Origin: Centropus unirufus
Lineage: Eukaryota > Chordata > Aves > Cuculiformes > Centropidae
Direction of reading: 5' to 3'
NCBI GenBank assembly: GCA_013397695.1
Contig: VYZI01000487.1
Coordinates: forward strand, 50,224 to 114,223
DNA: 64,000 nt
Shown here: in pieces, positions 34,611 to 47,059 of the stretch
Layout of the letters: each line of letters begins with the position of its first letter
How positions within the stretch are numbered: the first letter of the stretch is position 1
Notes under the pieces: model-generated
What the model was told of the DNA's origin: nothing
Seen by the model: only the letters and a program-made list of their open reading frames with translations
Databases searched by the model: none
Position numbers and translations under genes: made by a program

Positions 34611-37600
34611 AATGGATTCTCCTCTCCCCCTAATTCCATCTACAGAATCCGGGCTCCAGGATGTAGGGCAAGCTCTAATAGATGCTGGATTCTGTAGGAT
34701 TGGATATGGCCAGAGATTTTGTCTTACAATCATCCAGTTTGGGACTAAATCTGCTCCTTGCTTCTCATTCCATGCCCACTTGCCTACCAGGACTCCTTGA
34801 CATAATCCCTAATCTCTCTTCCCCTGTGAGGAGCAGAGAAGAAGAACCTCCATCTCTGTGCTCCTGCCTCGAACTTTTAATATTTTAATTGAGTGAATTG
34901 ACCTGGAGGAGTCTGTTGAACTCTGCCTGACCTTTTAAATAACAGGTCAAGGATTTAGCTTTGCAGCGCTGACCTCTTCCCTTATCTGCTAATACCGCTC
35001 CTCTCTCAATTAGCTGCCGTCCCCCCGACCTGGTGAAGTTGGGACCACTCTGCAGGCATCAGGGTGGCTTCCTCCACGCACGAGTGGGTAACGGCATGCG
35101 GCATCCATCTCAGTGGCTCTGAAACAGAGATCATTGATGCTCCCTTGGGGTTTGCTGTCATTGTCCTACAGCATCCTTCTTCAGGGATGGGCCTCCAGGC
35201 AGGGACGCCCACCAGTGCACCAGCGCCCAAAGAAAGCTTTGTTCTCCTCTTTTACTGATGGGGAGAACTGAGGCAAGGCAGAGGAAAAAGCAAAGCTGGA
35301 TCTTCTGTGAGGGTTCCGTAGCATCTCCAACCCTGTCAGCCGTGTGGAGGAGACTGCACGGGCCTGTTGCCCATTTTGTTACAGGCCATCAAGACGAGCA
35401 GCTTGAGATCCCACCTGCCCTGGTGAATCAAAAGGAGGTGACCCCGTTGGACCAGCTTGAGCTGCTGCTGTGGCCCAGCCAGAAGGTCTTTCCCAAGGGT
35501 GATAGTGGAAAATCCTTGCTAAGAGAGTCATGTCATGCTGAGGGTTGTGAAAGAAACTTTGACACTGCAGTGAACCTGGGACATGAGTCCCTCCACAATC
35601 ACATCAGCTTGAGCGAGAGGTCCTGTGTCAGGAGCTCAAACACCCTCTGCAGGTACCTCACGCCCTGCCACGCCTGGGCAGCTCTCTCCTCTGTCCACAA
35701 GACAGGTCCCCATCCAGATGGACCCTTAGGGGTTTTGAGCCTCCCTGTATGGCCCCGTGTTAGAGGTCAGAGTGTGTTCCTCAGGCAGTGGCTATGCCAG
35801 AGCTCTCCCATCCAATGCTGCTGCCTTGTCCGTCTGCTCAGCAAGGTGGCCGGTGCCTTTTCAGGGAGCATCATTTCACTTTTATGGGGATCCATGGGGC
35901 CCAGTGAACAAATGCAAAGATTTGTAAACCCATAAAAGCCCTGCCTGGTCCAATTTTAGTTTCACGAGAGCCCAGTTTGGAGAGCAGTCCTGGATTACCC
36001 AGCCCTGTTAAATTAGCACTGGGCTCTGCATTCCAGAGTATAAATATCTGCCATTGTAGTGCTGAGGAATGCAAGCGCGTTGGAGTCTAAAATTAAAGAG
36101 CTGGGACGAAGGCATCTCGGGTTACCAGAAACAAGACTCCATTGTGCTCCCGTTGGGGCTTTGCCTTGGTGCAGGGAAGTGAACTGTGAGTGTTTAGAAA
36201 CTGCCTGGCTTAAATGCGAGGGGCAAACTAGCCTTTAATTACAACATTTTGAAACATATCTGAAGCTGACCCCCTCCTGCCTGCTGCTCCAGAGGGCAGG
36301 GTGCCCTGCCGGGCTCTGGGTATGATGTGTGAAGGATGCACTGAGGTTTTGGAGTGTGGACGGGGGCTTTTCTACCACCCATGTGAGGTGCTCTGCTGTG
36401 CTGCCCCCTTCTCTGGCCTTGGCTCGCCACATCGCACATGCTTCACTTGAGCCCCTCTGAGACACGGTTAACCCACATCCCATGTCACAAGGAGGAACGT
36501 GCTGCAGGCCCCCATCCTGGTGCTTGGCCCCATCTACGCCCACCCTCAAACACAGCCACTGCTCACATCGCTCCGCTCTGTTTGACACGCGGAGCCAGAG
36601 GTGCTTGGCTGATGTTTACTGGCCATGAGGCCACTGGCATGGAGGAATTTTGGGTCCCTGGAAAATAATCTGGTACAGGGGAAATTAGTGTATTTTTTCT
36701 TTAAGTGATACTCTATATTCTGCAAAGGAGGGGGGAGGGGAGGAAATGGGTCAGGGTGAGGTTTTGCTGAGGTTGCACTGGGGATGCTTGGGAGTTGTTT
36801 GACCTCCCAGGGTTTCCTGTGCTGCAGCATCCTAAGGGTGGCCTGGTCCTGGTGAGTCCTGCTCAGCAGCAACACGGGCTCAAATCCTCTCTGTTTTGCA
36901 CTTCAGACACAAAAGTCTTGTCAGCTGAAAATAAGGAGCAGGTTTACAAAGAAAAGAGGATGAAAGGAGCAGAAAAAGTCAGATTTTCTCATTATTTGTT
37001 ATTTTGCTCCACTGTCTTTGGATAGGCTGCAGTTCTCCAGAGCGTGGTTGAGATGCTGTGTAACTTCCCTCTGCCTGGTGCAGTTTTGTTGCAAGTTTTG
37101 TGCTCCCAGCTCCTACTTCCAAGCACCTGATGATGCCAGAGCAGCAACTGCAGAACATGCAGCTCGTGGGGATGCTGGAAGTGGTTCTGGGATGTAGGAA
37201 GCTTCAGGGAGAAGCTGCAGCATTCCCTGGGGTTTGAGGAGGGCTTCATTTCCCATCCTACCCTACAATGCCAACGGCCGTGGGCAGCGTGGATGTGGGC
37301 TGCCATGGCCATGGGGATGTTGGAGCCCCCCCCTTGCAAAGGGTCCAGTCCCCTCCTTCTAATCCCACCCCTCCAGCATGGGCTTCAGTTGTGGTTCCAG
37401 ACCCACAGGCTTGCCCAGTGAGCGCGGCCCATGACACGGAAAAAACACAGAAACCTCCCTAAATACGGAGCTGTTTCCTGTTGCTGTCGCCGTGTCCCCT
37501 GAGCAATCAATTTATGGCCCCTAAAGCTCCTCTAAGTGGATTTAGCCTCTCAAGATAAATCTTTTCCCTTTGTACACGCAGAGCGCAGCCCTGGGTTCTG

Positions 37601-37758
37601 CAGCCGCTGCTGCTAAATCAGGCGATGGGGGCTCAGAGCCCTGGCCCCCCAGCCCAGGCAGCACTGGTGGCTGAGCCGAGCCCTGTGGCAGCAGCCAGCT
37701 CTGCTGGGTCTGTGCCAGTCGTTTTCATGGTCATCAGGCTTTTCTCTGATTAAATGGC
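34611..37758. other. Gene-free intergenic region
   Basis: No exon chain recognised. The 225-codon open frame at 35258-35935 has no domain, repeat or signal features and is treated as chance. Confidence 0.5.
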
Positions 37759-37759
37759 C

Positions 37760-37855
37760 ATAGAATCATGGAATTGTTTGGTTGGAAAAGACCTTTGAGA
37801 TTGTTGAGTGCAACTGTACCTGTCCGCTATGAAACCAGATCCCTGAGTATGTGGG
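37760..37855 (-). mobile_element. Short CR1 LINE 3' end
   Basis: ATAGAATCATGGAATTGTTT followed by GGTTGGAAAAGACCTTTGAG. Same subfamily as the copies at 9610 and 14937. Confidence 0.85.
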
Positions 37856-38552
37856 TAAGATCTCAGGGGTGAATTCTGATTTTCCAGGCAGAAATGGACT
37901 AAACAAAGAGCTCCTGGACATGCTCTCCCTGCTCCCCTCTGCTGCAGAGAGAAACCCGCAAGGACCCTTCTCAAGATGGACTGGGATCCTCAAGCCACTG
38001 TGTTTATCCTCAGGAGCCACTTTAAGTCAATGAAGCTCCTCATGGGCCTTGTGCCTTCCCCATCTTTGCACAGTTTGGGATGGACAGAATCCCGGTGCTG
38101 GGGGTGATGCTCCAGGGGGGCTCGCCCATTGTCCTGCTCCTCTTCTCCCTCGTGGTGGGGAGCAAAGCAGCCCGTGGTTATTTTCTCCCCTCCAAAGAGG
38201 AAGGGGAAGGGAACTGAGGCAGCTTCACCTCTTGCCAGGAAGGAGGAGCCAGGTCTAATTGCAAACGGGAGTGGGGATGCTCGGGATGGGGGATGCTCCT
38301 CAGCCGCCAGCAGCGCAGCCCCCGGCTCCAGCCTTCTGCTTGCACTGGGATGGAAAAAACCCTATTAGCTACACGAATTTTAAGCACAACCAGATGTGGG
38401 AGATGAAGCTGTTAAACTCCTTTTGTGCTCTCGTAGGAGGCTTAAGGGGGGGCGTCCCAGGCCCCCGCACCACATCGTGCCCCCTCCGCTGTGGTTACTG
38501 AAACCAGAGGCTTCACTCAGGCCAGGGAGCGGTTGGTGCTGCTCAGATATTG

Positions 38553-38600
38553 ACCTTCATGGTCCCCTCCAACCCAAACCATTCCATGATTCTATGACTG
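38553..38600 (+). mobile_element. Minimal CR1 3' end, plus strand
   Basis: CCTCCAACCCAAACCATTCC then ATGATTCTATG, a plus-strand CR1 terminus of under 50 bp. Confidence 0.85.
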
Positions 38601-40717
38601 TGTTCCACATGTCACAATTCAGAGAGTCCCTCCTTGCTAAAATGAAGACTAAGGCTTTTGTCATGAGCTCCTGCTGCAGTTTTTCCCTATTTACAAGCAT
38701 CATCTCCTCCAAAAATTCAGCACAAGCTCTTTATAAACAGGAGACCCATTTCCAAGAGGCAAACTGTGAGTTCTGGATGCTGAAGGACTTTGCTCTCCAA
38801 AAAGGACAGCAAGACTGAGCAGGGATTCTCCCTCTTCGGAGCTGATGTGCCTTTGGTGGTGTCCCCAAGACCAGGTATCCCTGAATCCCAGGAGAGAGCA
38901 TGAGGGATGAGGACCCAGCACTCCCCACCAATAAATCAGCAGCTCTCTGTAATTTTATGTTACGTTAATAAATCAGACAAATGAAAATAGCTCAAGACTT
39001 GTAAGGCATAAATCAACCTTCCGCTCTGGCATTGGTTCTTTAAAATAATTTGCGGATTGATGGTTGTCTGCCTGAATGAGGGAGCTGGGGGCCTGGGAAG
39101 ATTTTTAATGACCACTGCCGTGCGATGGTTCCCCAGGCAGCGTCCCAGCTCCTCCTCCCTTCCCAGTTTGCCAGAGGTGGTTCCAGAGGGAACTGGGGGG
39201 GCTGCTGGAGCCGGAGGAGCAGGAGCAGGGATCTGAGCTGGCTGCCCTGGCACTGCTGGACACGCAGCCCGTGAGGGAGCTTTGTTGGGATTGGTGTGAT
39301 GAAGCTGAGGTCCCCAGGCTCTGAGTGTAAACTCGGTGTGACCAGGACACCTTCCTCCTGCCAGTCCCAGGGTGGTGCTGCTGCTGGCACAGGATCCATG
39401 TCCCCACCGCAGGAGGAGGGGCTCTGAGGCTTTCGGAAGAGGAAGAAGCAGCAGGAGATGTGCAGCTTGGTAGAGTTTCTCATGTACCCTCTGAGAGCAC
39501 CACTGGCCGGAGCGCAGGGGGCTCACCAGTCCTGCTTCCAAAAAACCCAGCCCCTCACCCTCCCTGCAGCTCCCGTGGGCTCAGCATGGCCACTCTGGGG
39601 CCACTGTGTCATTGCCACAGTGCTGGCCACTGCACAGCACCAGCTCTGGCAAAGCAAGGACCTTACTTTTAACTGCAATCCTAGGACATTGTTGGCATCA
39701 AAACAAGGGCAAAACATTCTTTCTTTTTTTTTTGTCTGTTTCTGCCATTAATTTTTATACTGTTTAATTTCTGAGTGCTGTGTTGCTGTGCTCCCCATCC
39801 TAGCAGCTCCTTTAGGGTTTTGAGACCAAAGCATTAGCGTGGGGTTAGGGATCCAGGGTCTGTCCTGTCCTTAGCATTCACGGGTGGAAAAAATTTAATG
39901 CTCCTTGGTTTCAGCTTCCCCAGCCACGAGCTGATGTTTCTTCCTAAGGACACTGAATGCTTGAACTGTTTGCAATCAGATCTGGCCTACACCCAGTTTC
40001 TGTAGCTGGTTATACTGGCACAACTGTCCTTCACCTGCATTCATAGGCTTGATGCTCACCACCAGGCTGAGCTGGATGTCACAGTAGACCTCTCCAAGCT
40101 GCCTCAACCCATGCCATCTGAATCCATCCTCAGGCCCCTTGGGAGCTGCTTTGCAGGCCCCCAGCTGCTCTCCCCGCCATGGGCACCTTGGGTCTTGCCC
40201 ATCCAGACACCTTTGCCCCAGCAGAGGTCGGCTGCAGGGTTCGTGCAGTGGATTTTTGGCACGGCTGTGTGTTTTACTGCTTTTGGAGGTGTGAAGAGTT
40301 AAGTGTTTGGCCGGAGGGTGGTGGAGCAGGGTAATTGCTCCCTGACATGAAGGCAGCGTGTTCCAGCAGGATCACCCACTGCCTGCGGCTTTTATTTTTG
40401 TGCATGTGGCTTCCAGTGCGATCCCGGGTGCTCAATAGGTCTGAGCCCCCCTGAGGGTGCTGATGCATTTCCCGGTTGTCCCAGCAAGGGGTCCCTTTTG
40501 CTGGAGAGCAGCCAGATTCTTGGGGTCCTCGGGGCTTTCAGCCTGACGCCTGCCCCGAGCACAGTGAAGCGGGGCTGGCACTGCAGGACGATGCTCTGCC
40601 AGCAAAGCAGGGCTGCGACTGAGCTCCCTCCGCAATGTTCTTATCTCCATGTGGTGATTCCCAGGGATGTGTCCTCCTGCCACACCGCTGCCAGCACTGT
40701 GCGGCCAGAACATCCAT
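38601..40717. other. Gene-free intergenic region
   Basis: Nothing recognised beyond a T-run at about 39720-39733. Short frames here lack coding character. Confidence 0.5.
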
Positions 40718-41025
40718 GGTGAGGAAAGCTGGGGAGGGCTCTGGATCAGGGAGTGCAGGGAGAGGGTGAGGGGAAGGGTTTTGAGCTGCAAGAGGGGAGA
40801 TTGAGGTGAGATCTTAGGGAGAAATGTTTTGCTGTGAGGGTGGGGAGGCCCTGGCCCAGGTTGCCCAGAGCAGTGGTGGCTGCCCCATCCCTGGAGGTGT
40901 TGAATTCCAGGTTGGATGGGGCTTGGAGCCCCTGGTGCAGCGGGAGGTGTCCCTGCCCGTGGCAGGGGGTGGGACTGGATATCCTTTGAGGTCCCTTCCA
41001 ACCCAAACCATTTCAAGATTCTACG
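40718..41025 (+). mobile_element. CR1 LINE 3' fragment, plus strand
   Basis: Begins near GGTGAGGAAAGCTGGGGAGG and ends CCAAACCATTTCAAGATTCT. It carries the TGAATTCCAGG variant also seen, in reverse, in the copy at 1645-2255. Confidence 0.93.
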
Positions 41026-41219
41026 CATCTATAAGCTGTTATTCTGGTCCTTTTTAAAAGCTGAAATCAGCTGCTGTCTGAAATGGATCCACAACACAGA
41101 TCCTGGTCCACCTTTGCATCTCCCTTCCAGCTGATGCAGATCTAAACCCCATCCCTTATCCTGGGATGAGCCACGAGCATTTCACCTCACTGTCCCTCAG
41201 ATTTGTGGCCAGATTTTAA

Positions 41220-41870
41220 ACCCTTTGTAGGGGGGATTTATAGCTCTTCCCAATCCCTGGGGAATGAGGACATTAAATAATTAGAGGCCTCTTCAATTAA
41301 TGCTTCTCACTCAGCACCGGACACTTTGAGGGTCTCAGCCCCTTTCGTGGCCCAGCTGCTCCCATCAAGGGAATCACAATGCAAGGCAGGGAGATGGCAA
41401 GAAACCGGCAGAAAATATCAAGCATCACATGTACAAAGCTCCTGGCCCTTGGATTATCATATTTTTCCTTAAAGCCTAATGTGAGCTGTGGAATGCCAGC
41501 TTCCCTGTGGGAGAAGAGAAACCCCAGTGTTTTGAAGCAGGAGGTGTCAGCACGGATTTTTGCTGATGGTTTCTATAGCTGATCAAACAGAGAAATAATT
41601 AATGAATTTGGACTTTTGATGAGGAGTTTATTTTTTAAAGGAATCATGGGGAGTGATTAGTGAAAATAAATTGCATGACCCCGCGGTTCCCATCCAGCAT
41701 TTCCTTGGCTAATGAGGTGAGTTTGAACCCTGCAAGCAGGGCTAGAAATCCGGCTTCCCGGTTTAATAAAAGGCAGCTTATACCTAGTGAAACCAGAACC
41801 ATGGTAGATGTCAGGTTCATTTTACAGCTCGCTGGGATTAATATCACTAGATACTGTTTTCAGGATTGCA
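41220..41870. promoter_or_regulatory. AT-rich island, possible conserved non-coding element
   Basis: Words such as CTTCAATTAATGCTTCTCAC, AATAATTAATGAATTTGG and GGATTAATATCACTAG are concentrated here. This is the pattern of deeply conserved vertebrate non-coding elements, but conservation could not be checked. Confidence 0.35.
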
Positions 41871-44270
41871 GCACCCAAAGTCCTGGTCCTGTGGCACTGG
41901 AGATTCCTGGCCCTGGAGGACCCACTGATGGGCACCCAAAGTGAGCAACGTGGTTGAGGGAGGGAAGTGGTTGGCATCACCTCCACAAGGTGCCTCCTGA
42001 CAGCAGCTCCATGGGCTCCTTGATACTCAGGGGTGGTGCCAGAGCAAGCCAAGCTTGAGCCCGTTGGCAAAGATCCAGCCCTGCTTTGCATCTCCCTACC
42101 TCTCTCCAGACCAGTCAGCCACGCTTCCCACCATGTGTGCCTGTGGTGGCTCTAAGCCACGTCTTTACCCGTGCATTCGTCTCTTGGAGGGTTTCAGGGC
42201 CACACAGCAGTGAAATGGTGTGCACGGGCTTTGCTTACCAGTGCCCTTAGGTGATGGGGAGGAACACAGCATTCCCCTGTGCTGCAGGGTGGGAGTGCAG
42301 GTGAAATTGGGGTAGGGAGTGGGAAAGGTGATGTTTTATTTCCAGCAGCCTTTCCCCAGACCTGCACTGTGCTTCATCAGGGCCAGCCTGGGATGGTAAA
42401 GCGCCAAGGGCATCGGGATGAGAATGTGCAGCTGGTGAACCAGCCCAGGGCATTGGGTATGGGGTGCGAATCTGGCAGCTCTGCGGCTGTGCTCACACAT
42501 TTGGGGGTTTCTGTCCCTCCCTGCAGTCACCTCCCAAAAATTCATTTCAGGTGCTGCCATTTGGGCCGCTCCCTCCACTGGGGGGTGGACATGAGGGACT
42601 CAACCAGGCACCCCTTTGGGATGCAGCAAGAAGCTAAATTCATTCCTTTTCCTATTGAACACAGAAGAGCCCTGGATGTTCCTCCTGGAGCACTGGGTTT
42701 CCCAGTGGTGGATGCGGATGTGGGTGATGGTCTTGAGTGGGGAGCAGGTTTTAGGCATTTTCCTCTGATGAAACATTTAGTGGTGGAGATAAAATGGGAA
42801 CTTGCAGCACCTGGTGGTTTTCTGCCAACATGGGATGAGTGGGAAGCCCCTGCCAGGTTGCTGAGCAGCTTCGTGCAGGAAGCTGGGATATCTGATCCTT
42901 CTCCCAAAGCTGAGCCAGAGAAGAATTGAGCCTCCAGTGTGTGTGCCATGTCCGTGTGTGCTCCCAGCACTGAGCAGGGCTCCACGTGTGCGAAATAATG
43001 GCTTCCACACCCAGACCGAGAAGCACAAGGGTGCATTGTTGCAGCTGGGGGTAGAAAAAAAAAGAGGGTTGTTTTTTTTTTGCATGCAAATAAGCTGCAC
43101 AAAGAAAATTGAAGGTGGGAGCAAAACATGCTTGCAGATGGGGCAATGCCTGGAATCTGCAGCTGGGAAAGGACACACACGCTGTCCGAGTTCATCTCTG
43201 TGAAGAACCCCAATTAGTGAAATTGCATCAAATTCCTCAGGCCAGGACAAAGTCTTTTCTGAAAATGTCCCTTAATGTCCCACTTTGACCCCTGAGCTCA
43301 TGGTGCCTGACAGTGCTCCTGCCACAGGGCTGGGATGAGGACGGCTGCCATGGGGCATGCGTGGACCCCTGCCCACCCTGTCACCTTGGCACACTCTGCC
43401 TGAGCAGGGTTGACCAGCTCACAGCTTCATTTCATCTTCCTGCCACCCAGCACTCATGCGCTCCAGGCTTCTGCATCCTTTTCTCCATGCACCTAAGCAC
43501 CTGGCACCCTGCTGCCCTGGCGTCCTTGCACCCTGTACACCCACCTTCCTCTACACCAGCCTCCAATGTTCCCATACCCTGTCCCCAGCCCCCCCTGCCC
43601 TCTGGCTCTGGACTTGCCCGTACCCCAGGGACCCAACTAATTTGTCCTTTCCATGCTTTTCTCAGGAGAGCTGGAGAAGCAATATTCCTGTGCCTGGGTT
43701 GTGCACCCACTCTGCACCAGCGCTGGGGTTTTGGTGCATGGATGGATGGATGGATTCTTCCAGCTCTAACACTGCCCGAGGACAGGCAATGCTTGCCTGC
43801 TCCTGTAAGGAAAATATGTCCTAATCCCTGAGGGCTATGACACAACATTTGTGTGAGGGGAATGAGGCTGGAATGTGATTACATCAGGGCAGAGCCTGAG
43901 CTGGTTAAATAAAATGAAGCTGGAGATTGGAGAGCAGAGAGGCAAGGAGGCTGTGGGGCATGCTTGGTGCAGACCAAGCTGAAGAAGGTTTTTTTTGAGC
44001 CTGGAGAAGGGATCGTTGTTGCCCACCTTCCCTGCCCTGCTGATCCCAGGCAGAGCAGAGATGAGAGTTTTCAGTGGGGTGGATAATCCCTAATAAACGG
44101 GCTGTCCTGTGGCCACCTCCTGCTGACACAGTATCCTTGGGGCAACTGTTTTATTTTTGCACGGTAAACTAATAGTAGGAAAGTATTTCAGGTATTTGGG
44201 ATTCCTCCAAGCGCAGTTCGGCAGCTGAGGACCAGGCCCGTGGCTCCCTGCACACAGCTGGGTCCCCAAG
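41871..44270. other. Gene-free intergenic region
   Basis: Contains a GATG-type run at 43738-43754 (ATGGATGGATGGATGG). The 216-codon open frame at 42279-42929 has no recognisable feature and is not called. Confidence 0.5.
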
Positions 44271-44600
44271 GGCATGGGCAAGGCCAGACCTGGGGTGCAG
44301 GGGGTCTGGGGCCTGGGTGATGGGGTGCTGGGGTGCAGGAGATTGGGGTGCGTGGGTCGGCGTGCACAGACGCTGGAAGTCGGGGTGCGCGGGTGTTGGA
44401 GGACCAGGGATCGGGGTGCACGGGTGCAGGGAATTGGGGTACATGGGCACTGGGACTGTAGGGTGTGGGGGGTCAGGGGGCCCGGGTGATGGGGTGCTGG
44501 GATACAGGAGGGAGAGGTGCAGGGGTTCTGGGGGCCCGGGGTGCAGGAGGCCGGGGTGCACGGATGCCGGGGCCCGGGGGGCTGAGGCGCCACTGTCCTC
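44271..44600 (+). repeat. G-rich imperfect minisatellite beside the promoter island
   Basis: About 330 bp of variants of GGGGTGCAGGGG, GGGTGATGGGGTGCTGG and GGGCCCGGG, strongly G-biased on the plus strand. Open frames in it are compositional. Confidence 0.75.
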
Positions 44601-44626
44601 CCTTCCCCGCGGCCTTTGTGCCCGGC

Positions 44627-44680
44627 CATCCCCATCCATCCCCATCCATCCCCATCCATCCCCATCCATCCCCATCCCGG
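44627..44680 (+). repeat. (CCATCCCCAT)n repeat
   Basis: About five copies of a 10-bp unit immediately before the assembly gap. Confidence 0.9.
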
Positions 44681-44741
44681 CAGCGGCTCCGGCCGGGCTC
44701 CCGCACCGCCCCCAGCGCCGCTCCCCCCCGGGGCCGCCCCG

Positions 44742-44936
44742 NNNNNNNNNNNNNNNNNNNNNNNNNNNNNNNNNNNNNNNNNNNNNNNNNNNNNNNNNNN
44801 NNNNNNNNNNNNNNNNNNNNNNNNNNNNNNNNNNNNNNNNNNNNNNNNNNNNNNNNNNNNNNNNNNNNNNNNNNNNNNNNNNNNNNNNNNNNNNNNNNNN
44901 NNNNNNNNNNNNNNNNNNNNNNNNNNNNNNNNNNNN
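44742..44936. other. Assembly gap (195 N)
   Basis: A run of undetermined bases inside very GC-rich sequence (CCGCCCCCAGCGCCGCTCC to the left, CCCCGCACGGCCGGGCTGCG to the right). Part of a promoter or first exon is probably missing. Confidence 1.
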
Positions 44937-44980
44937 CCCCGCACGGCCGGGCTGCGCTCGGGTCCCGCCGGCATGAGGAG
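44937..44980 (+). other. FIGNL2: Candidate FIGNL2 first exon (5' portion in gap)
   Basis: Ends in GCATGAGGAG followed by GTGAGAGG. Spliced to the acceptor at 59722, the ATG here (44973) would be out of frame with FIGNL2 and would open a 97-codon frame ending at 60007. Hence this exon is probably 5' UTR with an upstream ORF, or belongs to another transcript. Confidence 0.4.
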
Positions 44981-45319
44981 GTGAGAGGGGCCGGGGGCAG
45001 GCAGGGATGGGGCAGGCGCAGGGGGTGCCCTGCTCCGGGAGGAGGCGCTTCCCGAAGAGCCGCCGAGTTTTGGGGAGAAAACAGCCGGGGTACGGGCAGA
45101 GGGGCTGGGGGGGAAGGGTGCCTGGGACTGCCGCTCACCCAATCCCTCCCCCGGGACGAGGCATCCCTCTTGGCCTCTCCCTTCCCTCCTGCCCTCAAAA
45201 AGGGCTCAGGGACCCCCGGTAAACGCGCTCGTGACATCAGCCCACCCAGGGGGGAGCGCAGCGGGCGGCCCCGGCTGCTCCAGCAGCGTCCGGTGGGTGC
45301 ACGGCACGGGGGGCACGGC

Positions 45320-45495
45320 CTGCCCGTCCGTTCGTCCGTCCATCCACCCGTCCGTTCGTCCGTCCATCCACCCGCCCATCCCTCCATCCACCCGCCCATC
45401 CCTCCATCCATCCCTCCATCCATCCATCCATACTTCCATCCACCCATCCTTCCACCCACCCATCCATCCATCCACCCTCCCATCCATCCACTGCC
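45320..45495 (+). repeat. (CCAT/CCGT)n microsatellite
   Basis: About 175 bp of tetranucleotide variants (CCAT, CCGT, CCAC, TTCG). It accounts for Met-Asp-Gly-Trp and Ser-Ile-His-Pro artefact frames on the two strands. Confidence 0.95.
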
Positions 45496-45499
45496 CAGG

Positions 45500-47055
45500 A
45501 ACAATGAGTGCTCCCCTCTGCCGCTGTCTCATGTCAAGCGCACGCAGGAGCGCTCGCCTTGAAAACAATCGTGGTGTTGAGGAGCTGACAGTGTTTTTAA
45601 ATTAGAAGCTTTGCCTGAAAGGACCTGATCTTTTTAAGTCTGCTCTTTCCACCTGGGGGACAAAAGGCACTTAGAAAAAGCCCAGAAAAGTTATTAAATA
45701 GCTTTGTAGTGTGTCTTCCACTGTAAATTCTCCTGGGTTTGGAGGCACCATGTGCTGGTTTACGTCATTCCTAATTTCACTCTGGGATGACAAAAATGAA
45801 GATTATCATTAAGTGGATCCTGGGTTTTGCAACAAATGGAATTTAAGGATGTGAATGGGCTGGATTGGATTCTGAAGAGAACTTGGGTGCGCATGGTGGT
45901 GAAGTTGGATGCCTGCCCTCCGTGGAGGGCGTATCAATATAATAAGAATGGTACAGAGTTGATGTCCTGATTCCGTGTGTGGGAATTGCTGAGCTTTTTG
46001 CCCTGCTTTCCTTCCCTCACCCTCCGTGATGGCCAGGAGCTGCCTGGCTCTCTGCTCCTGGCAATGACAGGGTGCTGGGTTTGCTGTTTCCAGATGCCAA
46101 CGCAGCTCTAGCGCATGTTTGTTCTTAGAAGTGGTTCTGAATTAAACATTTCTGCGGGGTCTGAGGCCCAGGAGTTGTTTATCACATTAAACATTTGTTT
46201 TAGCTCTTTTTAGCAGAAGTGTGTTGACATTTTTCTCTTGGGGGACTGCTGAGGATAATGAATGGCACGTACTGTATTGTGCTCCTCAGAAAGCCGCGGG
46301 ATCCTGCAATAACATAAACACCCAGGGCTGAATTCATCCCAGATCTGAGAGGAATGGGTTGGCTGTTTACATCAATGCCGGTCCGGAGCCACAGCTCACA
46401 TTTCAAGTTTATTATTGATGATGAAAACATCCCTGTGAATGCTTCTCCAATATGGTTTTATTTTATTGCCGGCAGTTGCAGTCCTGGCTCAATCTTCTCG
46501 TGTTAGGACGTTTTCGTGGAGGAGAAGCTGTGCTCTGGAAGCTGCCGGCTCTCCCCACTCCCAGTTTGGCTTCTCTGGAGCCGAGGGTTTTGCAGTCGCC
46601 TTTGTTCTCCTGTGGAGCCCCCTGCCACATTCTTCCCTTTTGCCATTATCATTTTGGTTAAACAGAAAGGCAAGTTGTGTACCATATGGATCATGTTAAC
46701 AATTGCTTATCTGGAGCCGGTGTTTTCTGCTCCCACCCTTTCCCCCAGCCTTTTTTTCCCTCCTGAGCTCTGGCTTGGGGCTTCCGCAGCAGCTTGGGTT
46801 TGGTGGTGCCAGTTCAATGCAGCCCCATAGCCCAAACCTCTCCTCCTGCATCCCATTAGAGTTAATTCCCCATTGTAAAATGCTGAATAAATGGTGAGAA
46901 ATCTCTAAAGTGGCTTTCCCTGCATGCTCTGAAATACAGAAAACAGTTGTTGAAACCAGCGTGTCTGTGTTCCTAGGTTCACGCCTCTGGGCAGCAATGG
47001 GCTTCTCCCCAGTGCAGATGAGGCTCCAGTTGCCTTTATTAAGTGAAGAGTCAAT
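45500..47055. other. FIGNL2 putative intron, AT-rich possible regulatory stretch
   Basis: No exon recognised. The segment about 46130-46480 is AT-rich with words such as GGATAATGAATGGCACG and AAGTTTATTATTGATGATG and may be a conserved element. Confidence 0.35.
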
Positions 47056-47059
47056 GACC

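Larger units (their letters stand above)
44600..45300 (+). promoter_or_regulatory. FIGNL2: CpG island and candidate FIGNL2 promoter
   Basis: GC- and CpG-dense sequence on both sides of the gap. The right side contains a G at -3 before an ATG at 44973 and a good splice donor (GAG|GTGAGAG, exon end 44980). This is the most promoter-like site upstream of FIGNL2 on the plus strand, 14.7 kb before its coding exon. Linking it to FIGNL2 is inference. Confidence 0.5.

Noticed and set aside
35258..35935. 225-codon open frame
   Set aside because: No domain, no codon or splice features, no neighbouring exons; consistent with chance.
42279..42929. 216-codon open frame
   Set aside because: Same reasons; the overlapping minus strand is equally open.
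44090..45562. Long frames spanning the N gap
   Set aside because: Undetermined bases prevent stops and the flanks are simple repeats.
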